In this document: piece after piece, positions 16,499 through 24,761 of the stretch | Position numbering within the stretch: the first letter of the stretch is position 1 | Layout of the letters: every line of letters starts with the position of its first letter | Source of the DNA: Roseibacterium beibuensis | GTDB lineage: Bacteria; Pseudomonadota; Alphaproteobacteria; Rhodobacterales; Rhodobacteraceae | DNA: 64,000 nt | Assembly: GCF_039542305.1 (NCBI RefSeq) | Contig: NZ_BAABHW010000001.1 | Coordinates: 248,001-312,000 of the forward strand | Direction of reading: 5' to 3' | Notes under the pieces: generated by a model | Databases searched by the model: none | The model's input: only the letters and a program-made list of their open reading frames with translations | Told to the model about the DNA's origin: nothing | Position numbers and translations under genes: made by a program

Positions 16499-17197
16499 AT
16501 GCACCGGGCGGCAGCGGCCCTGCTGATCGTGGGGATTGCGGCCTGCGTGCCTGTCGCGCCGCCGATGCCTGCGCCGGAGCCCGCTGTTGCCCCGGCGCCC
16601 ATCCTCTCGCCGCAGGACGTGGTTGCGGTCACCCGCCGGGTAGAGCCCGTGGCCGAGGCCGTCTGCCGCGCCGAGACACCGGACCAGCCCTGCGATTTCC
16701 GCATCCTGCTGGATGGCGATCCTCGCAACGGGGTCAACGCCTTCCAGACCTCGGATCGGGCCGGGATGCCCGTGATCCTGATCACGGTGGGCCTGTTGGC
16801 CGATATGCGAAACGCCGATGAGCTGGCCTTCGTGATCGGTCATGAGGCGGGGCATCATATCGCGCGGCACCGCGATCGCCGCGCCCGATCGGCGGCCGAG
16901 GGGGCACGCATCCTCGGGGGGCTTGCGGCGGCGCGCGGTGCGGACCGGCAAACGGTGATCGAGGCGGCGGAACTGGGTGCGTTCGTCGGTGCGCGGCGCT
17001 ACTCTCAAACGGCAGAGCTTGAGGCAGACGCCATCGGCACCCTCATCGCCTACGAGGCCGGGTTCAACCCGGTCCAGGGGGCCCGGGTCTTTACCCGCCT
17101 GCCGGACCCCGGCGATCAGCTTCTGGCGACCCATCCCCCCAATGCCAACCGGATCGAGATCGTGCGTCGCACCCTGGCGCAATTGCGCGCCGGTTGA
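16499..17197 (+). CDS. M48-family metalloprotease, lipoprotein
   Basis: This 232-residue protein has a short lipoprotein signal ending VGIAAC, a Pro-rich stretch, then a peptidase domain with the zinc motif HEAGHH and the downstream glutamate region ELEADAIGTLI. M48 proteases of this type (LoiP/BepA-like) work in the periplasm, at the outer membrane, on misfolded or assembling proteins. Residues after the domain include LATHPPNANRIE, conserved near the C-terminus. In-frame ATGs exist at 16478 and 16499; I chose the latter because it opens directly into the signal sequence. Confidence 0.88.
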   Translation: MHRAAAALLIVGIAACVPVAPPMPAPEPAVAPAPILSPQDVVAVTRRVEPVAEAVCRAETPDQPCDFRILLDGDPRNGVNAFQTSDRAGMPVILITVGLLADMRNADELAFVIGHEAGHHIARHRDRRARSAAEGARILGGLAAARGADRQTVIEAAELGAFVGARRYSQTAELEADAIGTLIAYEAGFNPVQGARVFTRLPDPGDQLLATHPPNANRIEIVRRTLAQLRAG

Positions 17198-17212
17198 GCC
17201 CCGGACCGGGCC

Positions 17213-17226
17213 TTGATCTGCGTCAA
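17213..17226. promoter_or_regulatory. FNR/FnrL-type box upstream of the DUF6455 pair
   Basis: TTGATCTGCGTCAA matches the FNR-family dyad TTGAT-N4-ATCAA in all but one base. It lies 91 bp upstream of the first DUF6455 start and 16 bp after the M48 stop. Flanking CC/GG extend the dyad to 18 bp. This suggests oxygen- or NO-responsive control of the two following genes. Confidence 0.7.
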
Positions 17227-17316
17227 GGCGCTTTGACGACAGTTTTCTAGGGTGCCCCGGACCGGCGGGAAACGCGTGCGGTCTGGTATTGCCGACAGAA
17301 CGGGAGGGTTCGCTCC

Positions 17317-17571
17317 ATGCCTGGCAAGAAGACGTTTCAGGAACATGATGCATTGATGTCGAGCATGGCATCGACCCTCGGGGCCGATCTCGACGAGGCG
17401 GAACTGCGCGGGGATCTCCCCCCGGACGAGCGTTTGGACATGCTGCTCGTCTGTACCGGATGCACCGATCCGGAGGGCTGCAAGGACTGGTTGCAGAGAA
17501 CCGGCAGCGCCGAAAATGCACCCACCTATTGCCGCAACGGAGAACGCCTGAAGGACTTGGCGACGCGCTGA
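17317..17571 (+). CDS. DUF6455-type cysteine-rich small protein (copy 1)
   Basis: This 84-residue soluble protein has no signal peptide. Four cysteines follow the pattern C-x2-C-x5-C, then WL, then a last Cys in TYCRN; the N-terminal half is helical and acidic. The cysteine layout suggests metal or redox binding, which I infer and which is not proven. It is paralogous to the next gene. It lies 55 bp upstream of that gene and downstream of an FNR-type box, so expression in low oxygen is likely. Confidence 0.78.
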   Translation: MPGKKTFQEHDALMSSMASTLGADLDEAELRGDLPPDERLDMLLVCTGCTDPEGCKDWLQRTGSAENAPTYCRNGERLKDLATR

Positions 17572-17625
17572 GACCCCCGAATTCGCGATCCTGCCATCGC
17601 TGTCCGTCGGAGAGGACATTTCCCC

Positions 17626-17910
17626 ATGGTTGAAGAACAGATCCACAAGCTGGGCGATGAAAAGCGCCACTACTGGCTGGCGCTTGGCATGGCGAATGCC
17701 TCGGGTGCCGATCTGCAACGGGCGCTGGAAGAAGGGCGGATCAGCCATGCGGACTGGGCCGGCGTGGTCCAGCGTTGCCGCAGTTGCGCCTGGACCGAAG
17801 GCTGCGATTGCTGGCTCAAGGCGCAGCAACCCGGCGCAACGGATGTCCCGCGCGCCTGTCCCAATGTCGCGTTTTTCGACCGCGTGCTTGGCGGTCAGTC
17901 CGGGGACTGA
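17626..17910 (+). CDS. DUF6455-type cysteine-rich small protein (copy 2)
   Basis: This 94-residue paralogue of the preceding gene is soluble. It keeps the C-x2-C-x5-C pattern (CRSCAWTEGC) followed by DCWL and a final Cys in RACPN, so it has one more cysteine than copy 1. The N-terminal half differs more, so the two are diverged duplicates rather than a recent copy. It overlaps the 3' end of cutA on the other strand by 16 bp. Its function is unknown; the context gives only the FNR-type box. Confidence 0.78.
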   Translation: MVEEQIHKLGDEKRHYWLALGMANASGADLQRALEEGRISHADWAGVVQRCRSCAWTEGCDCWLKAQQPGATDVPRACPNVAFFDRVLGGQSGD

Positions 17911-18218
17911 GCCGCGCCGGTTTCGGCGTAGCACCAGCGGCGGGCGTCCGGCGTCGTGCCGACCTCTTCCCAGGAAATGACCGGCAGATCGTAGGGATGG
18001 CTGCGCTGGATCGCGGCCACCAGATCCGCGCGGCGTTCCGGCGTGGTCTTGGCGACAAGTGTCACCTCCGTGTCCTCTTCGATCTGCCCTTGCCAGTGAA
18101 ACAGGCTGACCACGCCGGGCGTGATGTTCACACAGGCGGCGAGGCGCGCGGTCAGAACCTCGCGTGCGATCTCACGGGCCTGATCGAGATTGGCGCAGGT
18201 GGTCGTGACATGGATCAT
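17895..18218 (-). CDS. cutA: Divalent-cation tolerance protein CutA
   Basis: This 107-residue protein has the usual CutA length and motifs: TARLAACVNI (about 24-33), FHWQGQIEEDTEVTL and HPYDLPVI. CutA forms very stable trimers. It was linked to copper tolerance in E. coli, but its exact role is still debated. The start at 18218 lies nine bases after a GGGGGAGG-like purine run. It is transcribed toward, and overlaps, DUF6455 copy 2. Confidence 0.93.
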   Translation of the reverse strand: MIHVTTTCANLDQAREIAREVLTARLAACVNITPGVVSLFHWQGQIEEDTEVTLVAKTTPERRADLVAAIQRSHPYDLPVISWEEVGTTPDARRWCYAETGAAQSPD

Positions 18219-18324
18219 GGGCAGCCTCCCCCGGGGTGAACGACAAAGCAACGGACCAGTGCAGAGTTGCATCGCTGACGCGCAATGCAAGCCCCAGAAA
18301 CTTGTCGCTGCGAGGATGCCACCC

Positions 18325-19695
18325 CTAGCCGAGGCGTTTGCCCCAGAGGTCGTATTCGCTGGCCTCGTCCACCTCGACCTCGACGAAATCGCCGGGCGAC
18401 AGGCCCTCGACCCCTTCGTCGATGAAAAGGTTGCCGTCGATCTCGGGCGCGTCGGCCATGGTGCGGCAGGTGGCGCCATCCTCGTCGATCTCGTCCACCA
18501 GAACGGTCATGCGCTGGCCGACCTTGGCCGCAAGCTTGGCCTCGGAAATGGCCTGCGCCTTTGCCATGAAGCGGTGCCAACGCTCTTCCTTGACCTCTTC
18601 GGGCACGTGATCGGGCAGCGCGTTGGAGCGCGCGCCCCCGACGTTCTCGTATTTGAAGCAGCCAACGCGATCGAGTTGCGCCTCATCCATCCAGTCGAGC
18701 AGCGTCTGGAATTCCTCCTCGGTCTCGCCGGGATAGCCGACGATGAAGGTGGAGCGCAGCGTGATGCCCGGGCAGTCACGGCGCCACGCGGCGATCTCGT
18801 CCAGCGTGCGCGAGGCGGCGGCGGGCCGCGCCATGCGTTTCAGCGTGTCGGGATGGGCGTGCTGGAACGGGATGTCGAGATAGGGCAGCAGCCCGTTCGA
18901 CGGGTCAGCCATCAGCGGGATCAGGTCGCGCACATGGGGATAAGGGTAGACATAATGCAGGCGTACCCAAGCCCCGAGCTTGGATAACTCTGTGGAAAGG
19001 TCGAGGATCGGAAACTTGCTCTCGCGCCCTTTCCAATCCGTGCCATAGGCCGAGGTGTCCTGGCTGATGACCAGCAGTTCCTTCACCCCGGCGGCGACCA
19101 GTTTCTCGGCCTCGCGCGTCACGGCCGCGACCGGGCGCGACGCAAGGCGACCGCGCATGTCGGGGATGATGCAGAACTTGCACTTGTGATCGCAGCCCTC
19201 CGAGATCTTGAGGTAGCTGTAATGACGTGGTGTCAGCGACACGCCCGTGGCCGGCAGCAGGTCCACGAACGGGTCGGGGTCGGGCGGCACGGCGGCATGC
19301 ACCGCGTCCAGCACCTGCTCGTACTGGTGCGGGCCGGTGACAGCCAGAACCTTGGGATGCGCGCCGGTAATGTAGTCGGGTTCCGCGCCCAGGCAGCCGG
19401 TGACGATGACGCGGCCATTCTGGGTCAGCGCCTCGCCGATGGCCTCGAGGCTTTCGGCCTTGGCGCTGTCGAGGAACCCGCAGGTGTTCACGATCACCGC
19501 GTCGGCCCCGGCATAGTCGGGGCTGATCGCATACCCCTCGGCGCGCAGCCGGGTCAGGATGCGTTCGCTGTCCACCAGCGCCTTGGGACAGCCAAGCGAG
19601 ACCATGCCGATGGTCGGCTGGCCGGGGCGGGGGGCCTCGGTGATGCGGGCGCGGGGCGCGAGATCGGGGCGCAGGTCGGGTGGGTTCGTGCTCAT
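18325..19695 (-). CDS. rimO: Ribosomal protein S12 methylthiotransferase RimO
   Basis: This 456-residue radical-SAM enzyme has an N-terminal MTTase domain (about 28-140, MVSLGCPKALVDSE with its cluster cysteines). The radical-SAM centre contains EGCDHKCKFC, that is CxxxCxxC, and a C-terminal TRAM domain follows from about 385. It adds a methylthio group to the conserved Asp of ribosomal protein S12. Length and all three domains are normal. The gene is monocistronic as far as visible. Confidence 0.96.
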   Translation of the reverse strand: MSTNPPDLRPDLAPRARITEAPRPGQPTIGMVSLGCPKALVDSERILTRLRAEGYAISPDYAGADAVIVNTCGFLDSAKAESLEAIGEALTQNGRVIVTGCLGAEPDYITGAHPKVLAVTGPHQYEQVLDAVHAAVPPDPDPFVDLLPATGVSLTPRHYSYLKISEGCDHKCKFCIIPDMRGRLASRPVAAVTREAEKLVAAGVKELLVISQDTSAYGTDWKGRESKFPILDLSTELSKLGAWVRLHYVYPYPHVRDLIPLMADPSNGLLPYLDIPFQHAHPDTLKRMARPAAASRTLDEIAAWRRDCPGITLRSTFIVGYPGETEEEFQTLLDWMDEAQLDRVGCFKYENVGGARSNALPDHVPEEVKEERWHRFMAKAQAISEAKLAAKVGQRMTVLVDEIDEDGATCRTMADAPEIDGNLFIDEGVEGLSPGDFVEVEVDEASEYDLWGKRLG

Positions 19696-19843
19696 GCGCT
19701 GCCCATACTGGCTTCGACGCGCTGCGGAAAGGGGTTTGGCGGTCGGCGGCGGGCCGCCGCCGGTCGAAAATTCACGCGTGTCAGGGATGCAAGGGCCCGC
19801 AGTTTGTGGCTAACTGGCGAAAACGGAAGGGCGAGCAGGGCAG

Positions 19844-21898
19844 ATGCGCTGGATCATCAGGTCAATCGTGGGCGTCATGATTTTGGCGCTGGTCGGGGTG
19901 TCGACGCTTTTCGTGGTGCCGACGGAACGGATCGCCACGCTGGCCACCGACCGCATCGCCGAGGCCACGGGCCGCGAGGTGGTGGTCACGGGCGATGTGC
20001 GCCCGACGCTCTGGCCGCATCTGGGGATCCGGGCCGAGGGGCTGCGCGTGGGCAACCCCGATTGGGTCGAGGCCGGGCCACTGATCGCCGCCGAGCGCCT
20101 GGATGTCGGCGTCAACTGGAGCGCGCTTTTTTCCGGCCAGATCCAGTTGGAGCGCGCGGAGCTGATCGGCCCGGAGATTGTCTTGCAGCGGGGCGCGGAT
20201 GGCCGCGTCAGTTGGGATTTCAGCGCCGGAGAGATCGCGGACGCCGCCGAGGCGCAGGTCGCCGCGGATGAGGCCGCCGGTGAAGGCGGGCTGCCCGCCA
20301 TCGGGTTCGAACGCGCCGTCATATCGGATGGCCGCCTGCGCTGGATCGACGAGGGTGCGGGGCAGGACATCACGATTGCCGGTCTGGACGCGGAACTCTC
20401 GGTGCCGGGGGGCGAGGCGCGCGCAACCCTTTCCGGGTCGGCGAACGTGAACGGCGCGGACCTGGCGATCGAGGCCGCCGTCGACGGATTGGCCGGGTTG
20501 ATCGCAGGCGAGGTGCGGGGCGCGGTGCTGGCGCTGGATTGGGACGGGGGCGAAGCGGGCTTTGACGGGCGCGTCTCGACCGCGCCGGCCCTGGCTGGCG
20601 ACGTCACGCTGGACGCCCGCGAGCTTGGACCGATCTTGGCGCTGGCCGGCACCGCAGCGCCCGATCTGCCGCAGGGCCTTGGCCGCGACCGCATCCGGGC
20701 CACAGGGCGCGTTACCCTGACGAACGAGGGCACGGCGCATCTGCGCAGCGGGCAAATCACGCTGGATGACAATACGCTCTATGCGGAACTGGACATCACG
20801 CAGGGGGCCGACCGCCCCATGGTGCGTGGCGCAATCTCTGGCGGGCGGTTGAGCTTGCCCGGCATGGGGGGCGCTGACGCAGCGGGCGGTGGTGGCGGGG
20901 ATACTGCCGCGGGCTGGCCGACCGACAGGATCGACGTCAGCGGCCTTTTCGCGACGGATGCCGAGTTGTCGCTGGCGTTGGGCGCGCTCGACCTCGGGGG
21001 CGCGGTTCTGGAACCGGTCGAGAGCAACATCACCCTGACCCGGGGCCGGCTGGTGTTCGATATCGCGCGGATCGGCTCCTATGGCGGACGGCTCGCCGGG
21101 CAGTTCGTCGTCAACGGGCGGGGCGGGTTGTCGGTGGGCGGTGACCTTTTGCTGGCCGATGTGCAGTTGAACCCGCTTCTGACAGATTTTGCCGATTGGG
21201 ATCGGCTTGAAGGGTCGGGCAGTGCCAGCCTCGAATTCCTGGGGGTGGGCAATGACCTCGCCACGATCATGGACGGGTTGGAGGGGCGCGGCGACCTTGC
21301 CTTTGGCGCAGGCGCGATCCGCGGCTTCGACCTTGCGGGCATGGTCCGAAACCTCGACACCTCCTACCAGGGCGAGGGGCAGCGCACGGTCTACGACCGG
21401 GTCACGGCAGAGTTCACGATCGCCGACGGCATCCTCGAGAACGAGGACCTGTTCCTCGATGCGCCTTGGGGCGAGGTGCGCGGCGCGGGGTCGGTCGACC
21501 TTGGGGCGCAGACGCTGGACTACCGCGTCATTCCCGGCGTGATGCGCGACGCGGAGGGCGTGGCCGGTGTGCAGGTGCCCGTGCTGATCTCGGGGCCGTG
21601 GAGCAGCCCGCGCATCCGGCCAGACCTCGAATACCTCGCCCAGCAGGAGTTGGAGGAACAGCGCGAAAGGCTGGAGGCCGAGGCCCGCGCCCGTCTCGAA
21701 GAAGAAGCGGACCGGCTGGAGGAAGAGGCGCGCACCCGCGCGAACGAGGCGCTTGGCCTTGATATCCAGGACGGCGACGGGCGCGAAGAGATCGAAGCGC
21801 AGGTGCAGGAACGGGTCAACGAAGAGATCGAGAACCAGTTGCTGCGGATCTTCGGCGGATCTCCCGATGAAGAGCAGGCGGAAGAGGTGGTCGAGTGA
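19844..21898 (+). CDS. AsmA-family envelope protein
   Basis: This 684-residue protein has an N-terminal membrane anchor (residues 4-25), the AsmA N-terminal domain with RPTLWPHLGIRAEGLRVGNP (about 52-71), and the C-terminal AsmA region around 440-560. It ends in a highly charged Glu/Arg-rich stretch from about 600, predicted coiled coil. AsmA-like proteins sit in the inner membrane and periplasm and take part in outer-membrane lipid or protein homeostasis, likely as lipid-transfer bridges. The stop overlaps the next gene's ATG by one base, so a joint role with the transglycosylase is likely. Confidence 0.92.
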   Translation: MRWIIRSIVGVMILALVGVSTLFVVPTERIATLATDRIAEATGREVVVTGDVRPTLWPHLGIRAEGLRVGNPDWVEAGPLIAAERLDVGVNWSALFSGQIQLERAELIGPEIVLQRGADGRVSWDFSAGEIADAAEAQVAADEAAGEGGLPAIGFERAVISDGRLRWIDEGAGQDITIAGLDAELSVPGGEARATLSGSANVNGADLAIEAAVDGLAGLIAGEVRGAVLALDWDGGEAGFDGRVSTAPALAGDVTLDARELGPILALAGTAAPDLPQGLGRDRIRATGRVTLTNEGTAHLRSGQITLDDNTLYAELDITQGADRPMVRGAISGGRLSLPGMGGADAAGGGGGDTAAGWPTDRIDVSGLFATDAELSLALGALDLGGAVLEPVESNITLTRGRLVFDIARIGSYGGRLAGQFVVNGRGGLSVGGDLLLADVQLNPLLTDFADWDRLEGSGSASLEFLGVGNDLATIMDGLEGRGDLAFGAGAIRGFDLAGMVRNLDTSYQGEGQRTVYDRVTAEFTIADGILENEDLFLDAPWGEVRGAGSVDLGAQTLDYRVIPGVMRDAEGVAGVQVPVLISGPWSSPRIRPDLEYLAQQELEEQRERLEAEARARLEEEADRLEEEARTRANEALGLDIQDGDGREEIEAQVQERVNEEIENQLLRIFGGSPDEEQAEEVVE

Positions 21899-22407
21899 TG
21901 ATGACGGCAACACGCGCCGGGGTCCTGGCCCTGACATTGGTCTTGGCCGGATGTGGCGGCGGGCTTTTCGGGGGCGACGGGCCGGAGACCACGCAGGCCC
22001 GGATGACGTCGGAGCTCTACCCCGGTGAGACACCTGAAATGCGGCGCCTGGTCCGGCGATATGCCGAGGTGCATGACATCCCCGAGGCGCTGTTGCACCG
22101 GGTGATCCAGCGCGAAAGCGACTATCGCGCCAATGCGCGCAACGGCCCTTACTGGGGGCTGATGCAGATCCTGCCGCAAACGGCGCGGACGATGGGGCAT
22201 AGCGGCCCGCCCGAGGACCTGCTCGACCCGGAAGTGAACCTGCAATACGCGGGCCGCTACCTGCGCGGCGCGTGGCTGGTCTCGGACGGGAATATCGACG
22301 AAGCGGTGATGTGGTATGCGCGCGGCTATTACTACGAGGCGCGCAACCGGTGCATGCTGGTCGAAACCGGCCTGAACGACCGCGAAATCGCCCGCCACTG
22401 CCGCTGA
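21898..22407 (+). CDS. Lytic transglycosylase lipoprotein
   Basis: This 169-residue lipoprotein signal ends LVLAGC, followed by an SLT domain with RVIQRESDYR (catalytic Glu), YWGLMQILPQTARTMG and MWYARGYYYEA. The AAYNAG motif is replaced by MWYARG, typical of this small subfamily. It should cut peptidoglycan from the inner face of the outer membrane. The ATG lies in the AsmA stop (TGATG), so translation is coupled. It ends 5 bp before the convergent DUF2218 gene. Confidence 0.9.
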   Translation: MMTATRAGVLALTLVLAGCGGGLFGGDGPETTQARMTSELYPGETPEMRRLVRRYAEVHDIPEALLHRVIQRESDYRANARNGPYWGLMQILPQTARTMGHSGPPEDLLDPEVNLQYAGRYLRGAWLVSDGNIDEAVMWYARGYYYEARNRCMLVETGLNDREIARHCR

Positions 22408-22411
22408 GACG

Positions 22412-22699
22412 TCAGGCCAGCCGGGTCCATACGGGTGCGGGGAGGTCTTCGCGGAAGGCGAAGCGTTGGAGGTGGGAGCAGATGACGGTTTGGCCGCAGT
22501 CGAGGCCCTCGGCGTCGTCGGCGGTGATCGAGATATCCAGCGCCCCGCCCTCGGCAGCGAGATCGGCGCGCGCCATGGGGAAGGTCACGACACCGCGCGC
22601 TGCGTCGAAGCTGACCTCGCATTTATGGGCGAAATGCTTGCAGAGCTGTTGCAGGTAACCGCTGGCTTTTTCCGTTTGAATACGGGTGGTTGAGTGCAT
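22412..22699 (-). CDS. DUF2218 family protein
   Basis: This 95-residue soluble protein matches DUF2218 from start to end: YLQQLCKHFAHKCEV near the N-terminus, a central strand pair, and ICSHLQRFAFRED near the C-terminus. No activity is established. AAGGA precedes the ATG by six bases, and a 29-bp imperfect palindrome overlaps this ribosome site, pointing to repression by a dimeric regulator. Members are often met near iron-uptake genes, but none are visible here. Confidence 0.85.
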   Translation of the reverse strand: MHSTTRIQTEKASGYLQQLCKHFAHKCEVSFDAARGVVTFPMARADLAAEGGALDISITADDAEGLDCGQTVICSHLQRFAFREDLPAPVWTRLA

Positions 22700-22707
22700 G
22701 ATTGGTC

Positions 22708-22736
22708 CTTAATCTGAGTGTTTCACTCAAGATAAG
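22708..22736. promoter_or_regulatory. 29-bp operator-like dyad ahead of the DUF2218 gene
   Basis: Inverted repeat with 13-bp arms: perfect core TGAGTG-TTT-CACTCA flanked by CTTA and TAAG (10 of 13 positions pair). It ends 9 bp from the ATG and overlaps the AAGGA ribosome site. Its symmetry and position fit a transcriptional repressor site better than a terminator. Confidence 0.6.
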
Positions 22737-22864
22737 GGACTGCCCCCCGAAAGCGCAAGGAAAAGCCCCGCCGCAATTCCGCACACGGGCCTGTTCGTTT
22801 CTTTGCGCCCGCGCGCCGGGGGGCCGCCAGCCTGTCGAGATGCGCCTGAATGGACACGTCACAC

Positions 22865-22897
22865 CCCGTACACATCCTGTACACAGCCCGTACATAC
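22865..22897. repeat. Three 11-bp phased direct repeats (CCCGTACACA)
   Basis: Units at 22865-22875, 22876-22886 and 22887-22897 read CCCGTACACAT, CCTGTACACAG and CCCGTACATAC. The GTACAC core recurs exactly every 11 bp, about one helical turn, and ends 67 bp before the start of the large membrane protein. The period is not a multiple of three, so it is not coding. It is a likely binding array for a regulator. Confidence 0.65.
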
Positions 22898-22964
22898 GCC
22901 GCGCATCGAGGCCGGGGCGGCGATAGCCCTTGCGCCATGCGTCTGTGCGGCCATGATCGGGCGT

Positions 22965-24737
22965 ATGACGAGTATCGAGATTTATCGCCCCGGCATCGCC
23001 GAGGTGAAAGGCGGCAAGGAGTGGAGCGCGCTGGAGGCTGACCTGTTGGCTGAATGCAGGTTGGGACGGATGGCTGTGCTTCCGAGCAAGGAGGAGCTGC
23101 CGCCGGATTGTTCCGACCCCGACCGCCGGGTGCGCGCGGGGCTGATCCGCTACCTGATGCTGGGCGGCTGCGAGGACGGCCCGCGCCCGCACCCCACGGG
23201 TGTCTGGATTAGGGGCGGCTGGATCGACGGGGTGCTGGACCTTGAAAGCTGCAAAACCCCGCTGGACTTGGGGCTGGAGAACTGCCGCCTGCCGGAGCGC
23301 GCCAATTTGCATGCTGCGCGGATCGGGGCGCTGTACCTGCCCGGTTGCGCTGCGCCGCAGGGGCTGGATCTGCAACGGCTGACCACACGCGGGGATGTGC
23401 ATCTGCGCGAGGGGTTCAAGGCCGGCGCGGGGATGGATCTTGCCGCTGCGCGGATCGGTGGACAGTTTTCCTGCGCTGGCGGTGCCTTCGAGGCGTCGGA
23501 AGGCGAGGCGCTGAATTGCAACGGTGCGCAGATCGGTGCTTCTGTTTTTCTATGCGACAAGTTCCGGGCGATGGCGGAGGTGAATTTCGGCCGTGCCGAG
23601 ATCGGCGGGCAATTGAACTGCACCGGCGGGGCCTTCGAGGCGGCGGAGGGCCGGGCGCTGAATTGCGACGCCGCGCGGATCGGGGCGGATGTGATCCTGC
23701 GCGCTGATCCGGAGCATCCAGACAAGCCATTCCTTGCGGTCGGACGAGTCAATTTCACGCGGGCCGACGTCGTGGGGGTCTTGTTGGTCAATGGGGCCGA
23801 AATCAAGGCTGGAATTACCTTTCACTCGGCCCGTATCGGCCATGGCCTGTTCTGGAAGAAGGTCACCGGGGCGCGGGAACTAATCGACTTGACCGAGGCA
23901 CGGGTCAGGTCGTTACATGATGACCGAGCAAGTTGGGAGGGCGTGGGCCGACTGATCCTTGACGGGTTCCGCTATGACCGGATCGACGGGTCGATGTCGG
24001 TGGCCGAGCGGATCGCGTGGCTGGGCCGGGCGGCGCATCGGCCTCGCGTTTGCGCCCCCGGCGCGCCGGATCACCTGAAAGGCCCGGATTTCGACCCGCA
24101 GCCGCATGTGCAGCTTGCCACGGTCCTGAGGGCGCAGGGCAACCGCGACGGTGCGGCGCGGGTGCTGGTGGACCGCGAAACACGGCAGCGGCGCGCCTCC
24201 CGCCTGCGCGCCCATGCGCGGCTGGACGGGACGTGGCGCACGGCATGGCAATCCTTGCAGGCCAACCTGAAAGCGCCTGTCGATTTCCTGTTCTGGTTGC
24301 TGGCGGGCTATGGCCACCGCCCGGCGCGGGCGCTTGGGGTCTCGCTCGTGCTGGTCCTGCTGGCCTCGGGTCTTGCGCATTTCACCTACGCGGCCGGGCA
24401 GTTCGCGCCGAATTCCGATGTCGTGCTGACCTCCGCCGATTGGCTTGGCGCGGTGGCGGCGCATGCGGCGGGGGATGCGCGGATGCCGGTGCAGATCTGG
24501 CAGGAGACCAGCCCGACGGCGCAGGATTACGAGACGTTCCAGCCGCTGCTTTACGGGTTGGACCTGTTCATCCCGCTCGACGCGCTGGGGCAGGAGGAGG
24601 CGTGGCGCCCCAGCACCGAACGCGGGGTGTTGGGCGAGGTCGCCTTCTACTCGCGTTGGTTTTTCCAGGGGGCGGGCTGGATCATCACCGCGCTGGCGGC
24701 GGCGGTGCTGACCGGCCTTGTCGGGCGGCGCGACTGA
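22965..24737 (+). CDS. Large membrane protein with beta-helix-like repeats, function unknown
   Basis: This 590-residue protein has an N-terminal cytoplasmic-looking domain (about 1-95), then stacked short repeats from about 95 to 300 (G-L-E-N-C, AARIGAL, AARIGGQF, RAEIGGQL, AARIGADV, and so on). These suggest a right-handed beta-helix related to pentapeptide-type folds. Two 49-residue repeat blocks near 164 and 213 are clearly duplicated. Hydrophobic segments follow at about 446-468 and 565-585, the second just before the basic C-terminus. Similar proteins in other bacteria carry the loose label membrane-associated oxidoreductase, which I see no motif to support. ATG 22965 is chosen; 22953 is possible. 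Confidence 0.75.
   Translation: MTSIEIYRPGIAEVKGGKEWSALEADLLAECRLGRMAVLPSKEELPPDCSDPDRRVRAGLIRYLMLGGCEDGPRPHPTGVWIRGGWIDGVLDLESCKTPLDLGLENCRLPERANLHAARIGALYLPGCAAPQGLDLQRLTTRGDVHLREGFKAGAGMDLAAARIGGQFSCAGGAFEASEGEALNCNGAQIGASVFLCDKFRAMAEVNFGRAEIGGQLNCTGGAFEAAEGRALNCDAARIGADVILRADPEHPDKPFLAVGRVNFTRADVVGVLLVNGAEIKAGITFHSARIGHGLFWKKVTGARELIDLTEARVRSLHDDRASWEGVGRLILDGFRYDRIDGSMSVAERIAWLGRAAHRPRVCAPGAPDHLKGPDFDPQPHVQLATVLRAQGNRDGAARVLVDRETRQRRASRLRAHARLDGTWRTAWQSLQANLKAPVDFLFWLLAGYGHRPARALGVSLVLVLLASGLAHFTYAAGQFAPNSDVVLTSADWLGAVAAHAAGDARMPVQIWQETSPTAQDYETFQPLLYGLDLFIPLDALGQEEAWRPSTERGVLGEVAFYSRWFFQGAGWIITALAAAVLTGLVGRRD
23454..23694 (+). repeat. Duplicated 147-bp block inside the beta-helix gene
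   Basis: Block 1 begins at 23454 (IGGQFSCAGGAFEASEGEAL) and block 2 at 23601 (IGGQLNCTGGAFEAAEGRAL). They differ at only a few residues over about 30 positions, and both end NC-x3-A/R-IGA. The spacing is 49 codons. The similarity at DNA level suggests internal duplication of a structural turn. Confidence 0.7.
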
Positions 24738-24761
24738 CGCCGCCCGTGTCTGTGCCGTGGC

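Noticed and set aside
19862..22033. 723-codon minus-strand frame antisense to AsmA
   Set aside because: Composition is His/Gln/Arg-rich and lacks any motif; the plus strand has a classical AsmA protein.
22803..22964. Longer start (TTG at 22803) for the beta-helix protein
   Set aside because: This stretch contains the 11-bp repeats with a non-codon period and reads as Thr/Pro/Cys-rich nonsense.
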